Origin: an uncultured Acidobacteriia bacterium
GTDB taxonomy: Bacteria > Acidobacteriota > Terriglobia > Bryobacterales > Bryobacteraceae
Length of the DNA stretch: 64,000 nucleotides
Assembly: GCA_903851195.1 (NCBI GenBank)
Contig: CAINNJ010000017.1
Span: forward strand, 16,494-80,493
Direction: 5' to 3'
Under the pieces are notes generated by a model. The model had not been told where the DNA came from and made no database searches. It was given only the letters and a program-made list of their open reading frames with translations. The position numbers and the translations under genes were made by a program. This document shows positions 16,811-25,759 of this stretch, in pieces. Positions within the stretch are counted from its first letter, which is position 1. Each line of letters begins with the position of its first letter.

Positions 16811-19800
16811 TTACTCGTGCTCTCCTTCGGGCGCGGGCAGGACGTCTTTGTCGCTCGCCACCCAGACATACAGGGTGGGCAGCAGGAACACACCGAGGAT
16901 CAGCGCCGCCATCAGGCCACCCACAATCACAATAGCGAAGGGACGCTGCGAATCCGAACCGATGCCGCGCGAGAGCGCCGCCGGCAGCAGCCCGACGCTC
17001 GCCACCAGCATGGTCATCATGATGGGGCGGAGACGTTTCACGGAGCCATCGATGGCGGCTTCCAGAATCGGCTCGCCGCGCGCGCGGAGCTGGTTGATGT
17101 ATTCGAGCATGATGACGCCGGTCTGCACGGAAACGCCGAAGAGCGCGAGGAATCCGACGCCCGAAGACACGCTCATGTGGACGCCGGTGAAGAGCAGCGC
17201 GAGCAGTCCGCCCAGCGGCGCCATCGCCACGTTGGCGATGATCAGCAGCACCCACTTGACGGAGTTGAACATGGTGTAGAGAATCAGGCAGATCACCATG
17301 AGCGTGATGGGCACCACGATCATCAGGCGGCGCTGGGAGCGCTTGGCGCTCTCATACTCGCCGGCCCAGTCCACGTGATAACCGACCGGCAGCTTCACCT
17401 GCCTGGTGACCTTGGCGATCGCCTCTTCCACGGTGCTGCCCAGATCCCGGCCTTCCACGCTGTATTTCAGCGCGACGTAGCGGGAGTTCCCCTCGCGATA
17501 GATTTCCGAAGCGCCATCGAGCACACGGACCTTGCAAAGCTGGGCCAGGGAAACGCGCTCTCCGGACGGGGAGACGAGCCGAATGTTTTCGATTTCTTCC
17601 TTCGTGCTGCGGTACGGGGTGTCGTAGCGAACCACCAGGTCGTAACGTTGTTCGCCCTGCAGCACCTGCGTCACGGCCTTGCCGCCGACGGCGGTTTCGA
17701 TGGCATCCTGCACGTCCGCGACGTTCATCGCGTAGCGGGCGGCCTGCGCGCGGTCGACCTCGAACTGCAGGTTGGGCTGGCCGATCACGCGGAACAGACC
17801 GAGATCCGCCACGCCTTTGATGGTGCGCATCACGTTGACGATTTCGCCGCCTTTCGCTTCCAGCGTGCTGAGATCGTCCCCGTAGATCTTGATGGCGAGC
17901 TGGCCTTTGACGCCGCTGACTGCTTCTTCCATGTTGTCGGCGATGGGCTGCGAGAAGTTCCACAAGGCGCCGGGAATCTTTTCGAGCTCCCGGTTCAGCG
18001 CCGCAATCAGCTCTTCTTTGTTCTCGGCGAAGACGGGACGCCACTGTTCCTTGGGCTTGAGGTCGATGAAGTATTCGGTGTTGAAGAAACCGGTGGTGTC
18101 GGTGCCGTCGTCCGGCCGCCCGATCTGCGAAACCACCTGGCGGACTTCGGGGAACGAGGCGATGATCAGCCTGGCGCGGTCCATCAGGGCGATGCCGGAC
18201 TGCGGGCCGGTGCTGGGCGCCAGTGTGGCGCGGGCCCAGATGGCGCCTTCGTCGAGATGCGGCAGGAATTCCGAGCCGATGGCGCCGCTGGTCAGGAGCC
18301 ACACCGAGACACCGAAGGATCCGGCGGCGATGGCGAGCGTAATCCAGCGTAGCCGGATGGCGTGCTGCAGAAGCCATCGGTAGCCGGCTGTCATCGCGGT
18401 CACCAGCGGATTTTTCCACTCCTTCACATCGCCGCGAAACAAGAAGCTGCTCAATACCGGCGCGATCAGCATGGCGAAGAGCAGTGCGCCGATCAGCGCG
18501 AATGACACCGTCCAAGCCATTGGCTTGAACAAGCGCCCTTCCACGCGTTGCAGCGTGAAGATCGGGATGTAAGCCGTAATGATAATACCGATGGAATAAA
18601 ACACGGGCCGCTGCACTTCATGCGCGGCTTCGCGGATGGAACGGATCGCCGGGCCGGAACCGCTGCGGCGGTGCGCCATGTGGCCGATGATGTTTTCCAC
18701 CATCACGACCGCGCCTTCCACCACCATGCCGAAATCGAGCGCGCCGAGCGACAGCAGGTTCGCGGGAATTTTATTCAGGTCGAGACAGATGGCCGCGAAC
18801 AAGAGCGAGAAGGGAATCGTCAGCGCCACAATCAGCGCGCCGCGGATGTTCCCCAGAAAGATAAACAGGATCACCGCGACTAAGATGATGCCCTCGGTCA
18901 GGTTATGCAGCACCGTGTGGGTGGTGTACGCCAGGAGTTCGCTGCGGTCCAGATGCGAGACGATCTTCACGCCGGGGGGCAGAATGTGATCGTTCAGTTC
19001 CTTGACTTTGTCATGGATGCCGATCAGCGTGGAATCCGAGTCCGCGCCTTTGCGCAGCAGCACCAGGCCCTGGACCACGTCGTTGTTGTCGAGAATATGA
19101 CCGTCTTCGTGGTGGATTGCCTTGCCCACCTTGCCGAGGCGGATGCGGGGCCCCTGTTCAACGGTGGCGATATCGCGAACGTGAATCGCGGTGCCGTTCT
19201 GGGCCTTGATGACGGTGTCTCCGATGTCTTTGACATCCTTCACCAGACCCACGGCGCGGATGTTGATCTGCTGCAGGCCCTGCTCGATGAAACTGCCGCC
19301 GGCGTTGATGTTATTGTTCGCCAGTTGCTGTTCCACCTGGCCGATATTCAGGCCGTAGGCGATCAGTTTGTCGGGATTGACTTTGACCTGATACTCGCGG
19401 GTGGTGCCGCCGAAACTCGACACGTCCACCACGTTCGGCACGGACTTGAACTGCTTCACGATTACCCAGTCCTGCAGGGACTTGAGGCTCATCAGATCGA
19501 CGTTCGGATTGGTGCTCTTCAGCGTATAGAAATAAATCTGGCCCACCGGGCTGTAATCCGAACCGATCTGCGGCTGCAGTCCGGCCGGCAGGTTCACCTG
19601 GGTGAGGCGCTCCAGCACTTTCTGGCGATTCTCGGCGTTCAGGGATTCGTCGTCGAAGATCAGGTTCAGGCTGGAGAGGCCAAAGATGGAGACCGAACGC
19701 AGATGGTCCAGATGCGGGATGCCGTTCATCACGGTTTCAAGCGGCGTGGTGACCTGCTGTTCCACTTCCTCGGCAGCGCGGCCAGGCCACTGCGTGATGA

Positions 19801-19945
19801 TCTGGACATAGTTATTGGCCACGTCCGGATAGGCTTCCACCGGCAGATTGTGGAACGAAATGCCGCCCCAGATCAGCAGGAGCAGGGTGGCCAGCACAAT
19901 CAGAAAACGATTGTTCAGAGCGAAATCTACAAGGGCTCGGATCAT
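16811..19945 (-). CDS. Heavy-metal efflux RND transporter, CzcA/CusA family
   Basis: Inner-membrane proton-driven pump, 1044 aa, typical of the family. N-terminus MIRALVDFALNNRFLIVLATL with LPVEAYPDVANNYVQI; periplasmic porter domains (VDLMSLKSLQDWVI; GGSFIEQGLQQI); the transmembrane proton-relay segment DFGMVVEGAVVMVENI, where acidic residues occupy the expected places (Glu replaces the usual second Asp); and the C-terminal repeat of helices (TLMVICLILYTMFNSV; GVSVQTGVIMLEYINQ). Together with the upstream adaptor and TolC-like genes it forms a CBA tripartite system for divalent or monovalent metal export. The metal cannot be fixed from sequence. Confidence 0.93.
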   Translation of the reverse strand: MIRALVDFALNNRFLIVLATLLLLIWGGISFHNLPVEAYPDVANNYVQIITQWPGRAAEEVEQQVTTPLETVMNGIPHLDHLRSVSIFGLSSLNLIFDDESLNAENRQKVLERLTQVNLPAGLQPQIGSDYSPVGQIYFYTLKSTNPNVDLMSLKSLQDWVIVKQFKSVPNVVDVSSFGGTTREYQVKVNPDKLIAYGLNIGQVEQQLANNNINAGGSFIEQGLQQINIRAVGLVKDVKDIGDTVIKAQNGTAIHVRDIATVEQGPRIRLGKVGKAIHHEDGHILDNNDVVQGLVLLRKGADSDSTLIGIHDKVKELNDHILPPGVKIVSHLDRSELLAYTTHTVLHNLTEGIILVAVILFIFLGNIRGALIVALTIPFSLLFAAICLDLNKIPANLLSLGALDFGMVVEGAVVMVENIIGHMAHRRSGSGPAIRSIREAAHEVQRPVFYSIGIIITAYIPIFTLQRVEGRLFKPMAWTVSFALIGALLFAMLIAPVLSSFLFRGDVKEWKNPLVTAMTAGYRWLLQHAIRLRWITLAIAAGSFGVSVWLLTSGAIGSEFLPHLDEGAIWARATLAPSTGPQSGIALMDRARLIIASFPEVRQVVSQIGRPDDGTDTTGFFNTEYFIDLKPKEQWRPVFAENKEELIAALNRELEKIPGALWNFSQPIADNMEEAVSGVKGQLAIKIYGDDLSTLEAKGGEIVNVMRTIKGVADLGLFRVIGQPNLQFEVDRAQAARYAMNVADVQDAIETAVGGKAVTQVLQGEQRYDLVVRYDTPYRSTKEEIENIRLVSPSGERVSLAQLCKVRVLDGASEIYREGNSRYVALKYSVEGRDLGSTVEEAIAKVTRQVKLPVGYHVDWAGEYESAKRSQRRLMIVVPITLMVICLILYTMFNSVKWVLLIIANVAMAPLGGLLALLFTGVHMSVSSGVGFLALFGVSVQTGVIMLEYINQLRARGEPILEAAIDGSVKRLRPIMMTMLVASVGLLPAALSRGIGSDSQRPFAIVIVGGLMAALILGVFLLPTLYVWVASDKDVLPAPEGEHE

Positions 19946-19965
19946 GATTCGCTTCGCTTTTCGAA

Positions 19966-21105
19966 CTACTGGTCCGTCGTGTTCTGCAGCACCAGGGCGT
20001 TGGTGACCACTTTGTCGCCCGGCGCCAGACCGGAGAGGATTTCCTGCATGTTCTGCGGCAGCATTTTGCCGCCCGTCACTTCCACCTGTTTGTAGGTGTT
20101 GGCTCCGGTGGGGGCATAGACCCAGTCGCGATCGTGCAGATGCAGCACGGCGGTGGCGGGCACCACGGCGTGGACCTGACTGGCCGAGCCCCGGAAGGTG
20201 GCCGTGACGAACATTCCCATCCGCATATTGCCCGGATTTTTCATCTCCAGCCGGACCTTGGCGGTGCGCAGACTGGGATCGAGGACCGGGCCGATGTTGC
20301 TGATCCGGCCGGAGTACACCTGATCCGGATAGGCGTTGAGGCGTACGGTGGCGGATTCGCCGAGGCGCACATTCTTCAGATCGTTCTCGAAAACGTCGCA
20401 GACGATCCAGACGCTGGTGAGGTCGGAAATAGTGAACGGATTCGGCGAGGCCAAGCCCTGCGTGCCGGCCGCCGTGGTGACCTGCTGATCGGTGATCACA
20501 CCGGAGATGGGCGCGAGAATATCCACGATGGAAGACGGCTTGTTCAGGTCGGCGCCGAGCACGCGGATACGTTCCTGAATGCTTTCGACGGTCACCGCCG
20601 CCTTTTCGGCGACGTTCGCGGCGACGTCGTAATCTTTTTGCGCGATGGCGCCTTTATCGAGCAGGATTTTCGCGCGGTCGAGTTGCGATTTGGCCAGCGT
20701 GAGGTCGGCTTGTGCCTGGCGGTAATCGGAGAAAGCGCCCGAGATATCGGCGCTCTGCACGCGCATGAGCAACTGGCCTTTGGTCACGGTGTCGCCCAGT
20801 TTCGCGTGGACTTCGAGGATGCGTCCGCTGGCGATGGAGATCACGGGAATGGCGCGCGAGACATCCGGCATCACGGACCCGGTCACATTCAGTTCCGCGG
20901 GCGCAGTGTACTTGCCGGCTTCCACGACCGGGAAGTGTTCCGGATGGTCTACCTTCACGCTGCCGGTGTCGCCCACGTGTTCGACGACCGGATTGGCGGG
21001 CGGCGCTTCGGCAGCCGCGTCCGCCTTTTTCTCTTTGCCGCAGCCCGCCGCGGCGAGCGCCAATCCACCACACAGCAAAAACTGCAAATACGTTTTCCGG
21101 CTCAC
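19966..21105 (-). CDS. RND efflux periplasmic adaptor lipoprotein (CzcB-like)
   Basis: Membrane-fusion subunit joining the RND pump to the outer-membrane channel. 379 aa with a lipoprotein signal (ALAAAGCGKE, lipobox AAGC), a split barrel-sandwich domain (SIASGRILEVHAKLGDTVTKGQLLMRV and IVDILAPISGVITDQQVTTAAG), an intervening coiled-coil hairpin, and the beta-barrel/proximal part (GESATVRLNAYPDQVYSGRISNIGP). It starts with GTG whose last two bases are shared with the TGA of the upstream gene (GTGA), with GGGAGGTGA a few bases before: tight translational coupling. Confidence 0.92.
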   Translation of the reverse strand: MSRKTYLQFLLCGGLALAAAGCGKEKKADAAAEAPPANPVVEHVGDTGSVKVDHPEHFPVVEAGKYTAPAELNVTGSVMPDVSRAIPVISIASGRILEVHAKLGDTVTKGQLLMRVQSADISGAFSDYRQAQADLTLAKSQLDRAKILLDKGAIAQKDYDVAANVAEKAAVTVESIQERIRVLGADLNKPSSIVDILAPISGVITDQQVTTAAGTQGLASPNPFTISDLTSVWIVCDVFENDLKNVRLGESATVRLNAYPDQVYSGRISNIGPVLDPSLRTAKVRLEMKNPGNMRMGMFVTATFRGSASQVHAVVPATAVLHLHDRDWVYAPTGANTYKQVEVTGGKMLPQNMQEILSGLAPGDKVVTNALVLQNTTDQ

Positions 21106-22388
21106 TGAATCACCTCCCGGCCCACCGCGAGATTCAGTTGGCTCGCCGCCGTCATATAAGCGCCCACAAGATTGAGATAGTTCAGACGAATGCTGCGGTA
21201 ATCGTTTTCCGCGTTGAGAAAATCGAGCAGCGACGCGCCGCCGCGCTGGTAAGCGAAAGCAATGGTGTCGCGCACGCGCGCCGCCTGTTCGAGATAGCGG
21301 GTTTTGTAAGGCCGCAACAACTCGAGATTGCCGTTCAGCGTGGCGTACGCGGTATCGACATCGCTGAAGACCTGCGCCGCCGCGGCTTCCTGGAGCCGCT
21401 GGTTGCGCCGGATGTCGATCGCCGTGCGCTCCTTCTCGCCCTGGTTCTTATCGAAGATGCGCAGCGGTATGGTGACGCTGGCGCCGATTGTGTTGTTGTC
21501 GAAGGGATTGTTGAATGACGGGTTGTGCGTCACCCAGCCGCTGAAGGTCGGGTCGGTGGAGCCGTTCGCCACCGCCAGGGCATGATCCGTACGGGCTTTT
21601 TCCAGCGTCTGCAAGGCCGCTTTGAGATCCGGGCGCGCTTCGAGCGCGATATTGCGGAACTCTTCAAGCGCGCGGGCGTTTTCCTCGAAGTCGAACGGTC
21701 CGGTGACGTCGAACTGGTCCACCGGGACGCGGTCGGCGAGTAACTGCTGCAACTGAATTTTCGCGGTGCGCAGATTGACCAGTGAGGTCTGGATATCCGA
21801 TTCATACTGAATCCGTTGCAGCTCCAGGCGGTCGAGATCCACGCGCGAAATGTCGCCGGCGTTCAGACGGTCGCGGCTGACTTTCAGGAAGTTGTCGTAG
21901 TAACTCAGGTTTTCCTGGGCGAGAGCCAGCACGGCACGCGCGCGCAACACCTGATTGAAAGCGCCGCGGAGGGTAAACAGGAGATTCCGAACCATGTCTT
22001 CCTGTTCCGAGCGGGCGATCGCGGTGCCTTTGACGGCGCTTTCGAGCCGCAGTTCGCGTTTGCGTTCACGCTCATGCAGGTAACTGACGCTGCTGCCGTA
22101 CTGCGTTCCGGCGAGGGGCCGATAAACGCCTTTGTAGGGGAGAAGCTGGGTGCCGTCGGTCGAGACCGTGAGATCCGGATTCGGCCGCAGAAACGCCGTG
22201 ATTTCCAGGCTGCGGGCTTCGTCGATGGAAAGCTGGCCGGCCCGCAGGTTGGGATTGGAGGCTTCAAATCTGGCCCGGAGCTGCTGCCAGGTGAGCGGTT
22301 GCTGCGCGAAGAGAGTGTTGGTGAGACAACCCGCCAGTACGACCCACGCGCCAGGCCAGGCGGATCTGCGGGGCTGATTCAGGAGCAA
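21102..22388 (-). CDS. TolC-family outer-membrane efflux protein (CzcC-like)
   Basis: Outer-membrane channel of the metal efflux system, 428 aa. A signal peptide (LAGCLTNTLFAQQ) precedes two homologous helical halves typical of TolC-like proteins (LTWQQLRARFEASNPNLRAGQ at the start of the first; LEARPDLKAALQTLEKARTD in the second) and the ending YMTAASQLNLAVGREVIQ. The only sensible start is TTG at 22388; no strong ribosome site is visible. It is the first gene of the CBA operon, and its promoter must lie in the 100-bp region shared with the divergent histidine kinase. Confidence 0.88.
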   Translation of the reverse strand: MLLNQPRRSAWPGAWVVLAGCLTNTLFAQQPLTWQQLRARFEASNPNLRAGQLSIDEARSLEITAFLRPNPDLTVSTDGTQLLPYKGVYRPLAGTQYGSSVSYLHERERKRELRLESAVKGTAIARSEQEDMVRNLLFTLRGAFNQVLRARAVLALAQENLSYYDNFLKVSRDRLNAGDISRVDLDRLELQRIQYESDIQTSLVNLRTAKIQLQQLLADRVPVDQFDVTGPFDFEENARALEEFRNIALEARPDLKAALQTLEKARTDHALAVANGSTDPTFSGWVTHNPSFNNPFDNNTIGASVTIPLRIFDKNQGEKERTAIDIRRNQRLQEAAAAQVFSDVDTAYATLNGNLELLRPYKTRYLEQAARVRDTIAFAYQRGGASLLDFLNAENDYRSIRLNYLNLVGAYMTAASQLNLAVGREVIQ

Positions 22389-22425
22389 CTTTCAATGTAG
22401 CCGCCGGGCGGGTCCTGTTGCGGCA

Positions 22426-22476
22426 ATCTTTCGATGTTAAGATCCATCTTTCGGCCAATCTCTTGACATCTTTCGG
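22426..22476. promoter_or_regulatory. Three direct repeats ATCTTTCG(G) between efflux operon and histidine kinase
   Basis: ATCTTTCG at 22426, ATCTTTCGG at 22446 and ATCTTTCGG at 22468: start-to-start spacings of 20 and 22 bp, i.e. about two helix turns, so all sit on the same face of the DNA. They fill the divergent promoter region. The spacing suggests binding sites for a dimeric or stacked regulator, possibly the adjacent LuxR-type response regulator. Confidence 0.45.
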
Positions 22477-22491
22477 ATTATCGATTAATGT
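22463..22491 (+). promoter_or_regulatory. Candidate promoter of the histidine kinase gene
   Basis: A perfect -35 TTGACA (22463-22468) is followed by 17 bp and TAATGT (22486-22491), a weak -10. It overlaps the third ATCTTTCGG repeat. If used, the ATG at 22488 lies inside the -10 and translation must begin at 22512 or 22557. Confidence 0.35.
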
Positions 22492-24017
22492 TTTCGGCCG
22501 CACGGCATAAGATGGAGAATCGGGCAGGCGGGTTCCTCCCTTCCACTCCGTTTCCCATGCTGTCATTTCTGGTCCGAGGTAGCCGTACTGCTGTGCTGTT
22601 ACGCGCTGCGTTCATGGTAGCCGTAATCGCAGTGGTCGACTGGCGCATCGAGGGCAACGTGCCGCTCGGCTTCCTGTATCTTTTTCCCATGCTGCTGTTC
22701 GGCAGCGTGCTGAACCGGGGGGCGATCGCGTTTGCGGCAGCGGTTTGCGCCCTGCTGACGGAGCTGTTCGACAGTTACGACTGGGTTTCGCTGGTCGCCA
22801 TTCCGCGCGACATTCTGATTTTCGCCGCTTTTCTCTGCATGGGGCTGTTCGTGTATGAAGCGGGCCGCAGCCGGCAGCTGGCCCAGCGTCATCTGGAAGA
22901 TATCGAGCGCGAGGCTAAGGCGCGCGCGGAAGCCGAGGAGCAGTTAAAAGTGCTGGTGGAAAGCAGCCCGGCGGCCGTTTTCACCTCCACTTCGGACGGC
23001 CGGATTCTGCTGGCCAACGAAGCGGCGCATCGTTTGTTCGGAGTGCCGCAGGGGAGTCTGGCGGGGCGTTCGGTTCACGAATTTCTGCCGTCGCTGGGCA
23101 ACGTGCCGGCGCCCGACAAAGACCATGCTCCTTTCCGCACCGCCATGCAGTGCCGGGGGCATCGCGCCTCCGGCGAAGTCTTTCTGGCCGACCTCTGGTT
23201 TTCCACCTACCAGACAAGCGCCGGCGCGCGTCTGGCGGCTATGGTGGTGGACACATCGGAAGATTTGCGGAACCGGGAGGAAATCGGGCTCAATCAGCTG
23301 CTGGCCGGATCGCGGATTCTGGTGGCGGCCGTGTCGCACGAGATCCGGAACGTCTGCGGCGCCATTGCGATGGCCCACAGCAATCTGGCCCGCGGCGGTT
23401 CGCTGAACGGCAGCAAGGATTTCGAAGCGCTGGGCAGTCTGATTCTCGCTCTGGAACAGATCGCGGCCATGGAACTGCGCCATACGACGGATCAGGTCGC
23501 CAGCGTGGATCTGTCTTCGCTGCTCGAAGAACTTCGAATCGTGGTCGAATCGGCGCTGAGCGAACAGGATGTGCGGCTGAACTGGAATGTCGCGGCTTCG
23601 CTGCCGAGCGTGCAGGCGGACCGCCAGAGCCTGATGCAGGTGTTCCTGAATCTGACGCGCAACAGTGAGCGCGCGATGCGCGGGAGGGAGCTTCGGGAAC
23701 TCACCATCACGACCGAGACCGGCGCGCGCCGCGTGTCCGTTCGATTTCGCGATACGGGCTGCGGCGTGAGCTATCCGGACCGCCTTTTCCGGCCGTTTCA
23801 GCAGCAGGCGGCCGCCACGGGTCTGGGGCTCTATCTGTCGAGGGCTTTCATGCGATCGTTTCGCGGCGATTTGAAATTCGAGCCGGAGCCGGACGGGGCC
23901 AGTTTTGTGGTGGAACTGGCGCGTTCCGGTCTCGGGAAAGAAGCTTATGACACAGATCCGGATTCTGCTCGTGGACGATCACAGTCTGTTCCGCGAGAGT
24001 CTGAGCCGGTTGCTTGA
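22488..24017 (+). CDS. Membrane sensor histidine kinase with PAS domain
   Basis: Up to 509 aa. About four membrane helices at the N-terminus (LLRAAFMVAVIAVVDW to DILIFAAFLCMGLFVYEAG), a short coiled coil, a PAS domain (VESSPAAVFTSTSDGRILLANEAAHRLFG), a dimerisation/phosphoacceptor helix with VSHEIRNVCGAIAMAHSNL (His in HEIRN), and a HATPase with an N-box-like LNLTRNSERAM, a G1 box DTGCGVS and a G2-like ATGLGLYLSR. It should autophosphorylate and pass phosphate to the response regulator whose gene overlaps it by 71 nt. No ribosome site is evident; starts at 22488, 22512 (MENRAGG) and 22557 (MLSFLVRG) are all possible. Divergent from the metal efflux operon. Confidence 0.85.
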   Translation: MFSAARHKMENRAGGFLPSTPFPMLSFLVRGSRTAVLLRAAFMVAVIAVVDWRIEGNVPLGFLYLFPMLLFGSVLNRGAIAFAAAVCALLTELFDSYDWVSLVAIPRDILIFAAFLCMGLFVYEAGRSRQLAQRHLEDIEREAKARAEAEEQLKVLVESSPAAVFTSTSDGRILLANEAAHRLFGVPQGSLAGRSVHEFLPSLGNVPAPDKDHAPFRTAMQCRGHRASGEVFLADLWFSTYQTSAGARLAAMVVDTSEDLRNREEIGLNQLLAGSRILVAAVSHEIRNVCGAIAMAHSNLARGGSLNGSKDFEALGSLILALEQIAAMELRHTTDQVASVDLSSLLEELRIVVESALSEQDVRLNWNVAASLPSVQADRQSLMQVFLNLTRNSERAMRGRELRELTITTETGARRVSVRFRDTGCGVSYPDRLFRPFQQQAAATGLGLYLSRAFMRSFRGDLKFEPEPDGASFVVELARSGLGKEAYDTDPDSARGRSQSVPRESEPVA

Positions 24018-24600
24018 GGCCGAACCGGAATTCGTCATTGCGGCGACGTGCGCGCGGGTTTCCGAAGCGCTGGATGTGCTGGAGCGGGAGCCGATCGACG
24101 TGGTGCTGCTCGATTACGATCTGGGCGATGAGCAGGGCACGGCGCTGCTCGGCGAGGCGAAACGGCGCGGGTATGCCGCGCGCATTCTCATGGTGACGGC
24201 GGGGCTGAGCGACGCCGGCACGCTGCGGGCTTTCGAGCAGGGCTCGGCGGGCGTTTTTCTCAAGCACAGTCCGCCCGCTCAGCTGGTGGAAGCGATTCGC
24301 AAGGTGGCCGCGGGGGGGATGTGGCTGGATTCGCGCGCCGTTCAGTCCCTGGTGACAGGGGCCACCACGCGCGCCGAAGAGCAGCAATCGGCCGAACTGC
24401 TGACGGCGCGCGAACGGTCGGTTCTCAAAGCCGTGTTCGAAGGGCTCTCGAATAAAGAGATCGGGGGGCGTTTGCAGCTATCGGAAAGTTCGGTGAAGAC
24501 GGTGTTGCAGCAGTTGTTCGACAAAACCGGGGTGAGAACCCGCAGCCAGCTGGTGCGAATCGCGCTCGAGAAACATTCGCACGACTGGCTGCGGGATTAA
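23947..24600 (+). CDS. NarL/FixJ-type response regulator
   Basis: A 217-aa transcription factor. Receiver domain: IRILLVDDHSLFRES (acidic pair DD), phosphoacceptor in VVLLDYDLGDEQG, MVTAGLS and the conserved Lys in GVFLKHSPP. C-terminal LuxR-type helix-turn-helix: LTARERSVLKAVFEGLSNKEIGGRLQLSESSVKTVLQQLF. The ATG at 23947 has GGGAAAGAAG before it and lies 71 nt inside the end of the kinase gene, so the pair is tightly linked. Its target could include the ATCTTTCGG repeats upstream of the kinase and the efflux operon; this is inference. Confidence 0.92.
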   Translation: MTQIRILLVDDHSLFRESLSRLLEAEPEFVIAATCARVSEALDVLEREPIDVVLLDYDLGDEQGTALLGEAKRRGYAARILMVTAGLSDAGTLRAFEQGSAGVFLKHSPPAQLVEAIRKVAAGGMWLDSRAVQSLVTGATTRAEEQQSAELLTARERSVLKAVFEGLSNKEIGGRLQLSESSVKTVLQQLFDKTGVRTRSQLVRIALEKHSHDWLRD

Positions 24601-24604
24601 TTCG

Positions 24605-25474
24605 CTACGCTTCCAGAAGTTTGCGGCAATACTGGTAGCACTTCGCGACTTCGGTCTGAGGATCCGCGGCGCCCTTGTACTCGTACTCGATGTTCGCCGG
24701 AATTGCGTATTTTTTGTCGCGCAGCACCTTGAGCACGGGCCCGATCGGCGTATCGCCGTCGCCGAACGGCATGTTATCGCCCTGATCCTTTTTACGGTCT
24801 TTGACGTGGATGGTGACAATGTCGGCGTGGTGTTTATCGAGGAACTCCACCGGGTCGAAGCCCGCCGCCCAGAAGTGGCCGATATCGAGATTGATCTTGA
24901 TCCACTTCGAGCGGCCTTCCATGGCTTTGGCGAAGCTTTCGGGAGAGGCGAACTCGCCTTCGGTCATGCGGGAGTGGCCGTGGAAGGCGACCGCGATGCC
25001 GTTCTTTTCGCAGTAGGGAAACATCTTTTCGCCCATGGGAACCGTGGAAGAGGCGGTGATGTTCTTTACTCCCAGAGCCTTGGCCATGTCGAAGCCGCGC
25101 TGCAGTTCGGCGTCGGAAAAATCCGGGCGGAAACTGTAGTTATACGCGTAGAGTTTCACGCCGGCCTGTTTGAATTGCGCGGCGATTTTATGGAAATGGT
25201 CGAGGTCAACCGTCTCGCGCCATTTGCGCAACTCGTCTCGCTTCATGCCGGCCGGTTCGGCGTGGCCCTGATAGAGTTCACACTCGCTCAGCCCGATGTC
25301 GGCCATGGCTTTAATGGCGCCTTCGAGGGGCATGGTGCGAAAGCTGTACGACTGCGCGCCGATCTGCACCCCGCGCACCACGGAATTGGGCTTGGCCAAA
25401 AGCAGGCTGGAGGCGGGCAGCGTGGCGGCGAGCGCGCCGCCCACCATCTTGTGAAAGTCTCTTCTTGTCGGCAT
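24605..25474 (-). CDS. Tat-exported sugar phosphate isomerase/epimerase (xylose isomerase-like TIM barrel)
   Basis: A 289-aa protein of the AP-endonuclease-2/xylose-isomerase-like TIM barrel group. A twin-arginine leader (MPTRRDFHKMVGGALAATLP) points to periplasmic location. Barrel motifs: VQIGAQSYSFR, LSECELYQGH, IAVAFHGHSRM, IKINLDIGHFWAAG, VTIHVKDRKKDQGDN and IPANIEYEYKG, which supply the usual metal-binding Glu/Asp/His set. Such exported versions are common in Acidobacteriota and Planctomycetota, but the exact sugar is unknown. The frame is open 25 codons upstream; the ATG at 25474 directly precedes the Tat motif and is preferred. Confidence 0.82.
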   Translation of the reverse strand: MPTRRDFHKMVGGALAATLPASSLLLAKPNSVVRGVQIGAQSYSFRTMPLEGAIKAMADIGLSECELYQGHAEPAGMKRDELRKWRETVDLDHFHKIAAQFKQAGVKLYAYNYSFRPDFSDAELQRGFDMAKALGVKNITASSTVPMGEKMFPYCEKNGIAVAFHGHSRMTEGEFASPESFAKAMEGRSKWIKINLDIGHFWAAGFDPVEFLDKHHADIVTIHVKDRKKDQGDNMPFGDGDTPIGPVLKVLRDKKYAIPANIEYEYKGAADPQTEVAKCYQYCRKLLEA

Positions 25475-25621
25475 ACTGTTGCCGAGTTTATCGCATCCGG
25501 TCACGGCGCCGGGTTGCAATGGGGAGATTACAGCACGGGGGAAATGCAAAAGGGAAACGCCTCCGGACGTCTCCCTTTCGTCACCGACAAAAAACCGCCG
25601 GAACCTCCGAGAATCCAGCGG

Positions 25622-25641
25622 TGACGTGAAAAGTCACGTCA
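25622..25641. promoter_or_regulatory. Palindromic element in the 25475-25759 intergenic region
   Basis: Perfect 8-bp inverted repeat with arms TGACGTGA and TCACGTCA and a 4-nt centre (AAAG). It lies about 150 bp upstream of the isomerase start and about 120 bp downstream of the E1 stop, with no T-run, so an operator is as likely as an mRNA hairpin. I see no gene in the rest of the 285-bp gap. Confidence 0.4.
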
Positions 25642-25759
25642 AACCTGAGCGCGCGGCTGCCTCCTCCAGGCTGGCCGTGAACCGGAAAGAAGTTCAAACG
25701 CCTCTTTTCGTATACAGAGTGCGGCTGCCCTGCCTGCTGTTTCAGGAGGTTGAAAAAAA

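Noticed and set aside
16809..17255. N-terminal extension of the aldolase into the RND pump gene
   Set aside because: The open frame upstream of 16808 is a shadow of the pump's C-terminus; the 218-aa product matches normal Eda length.
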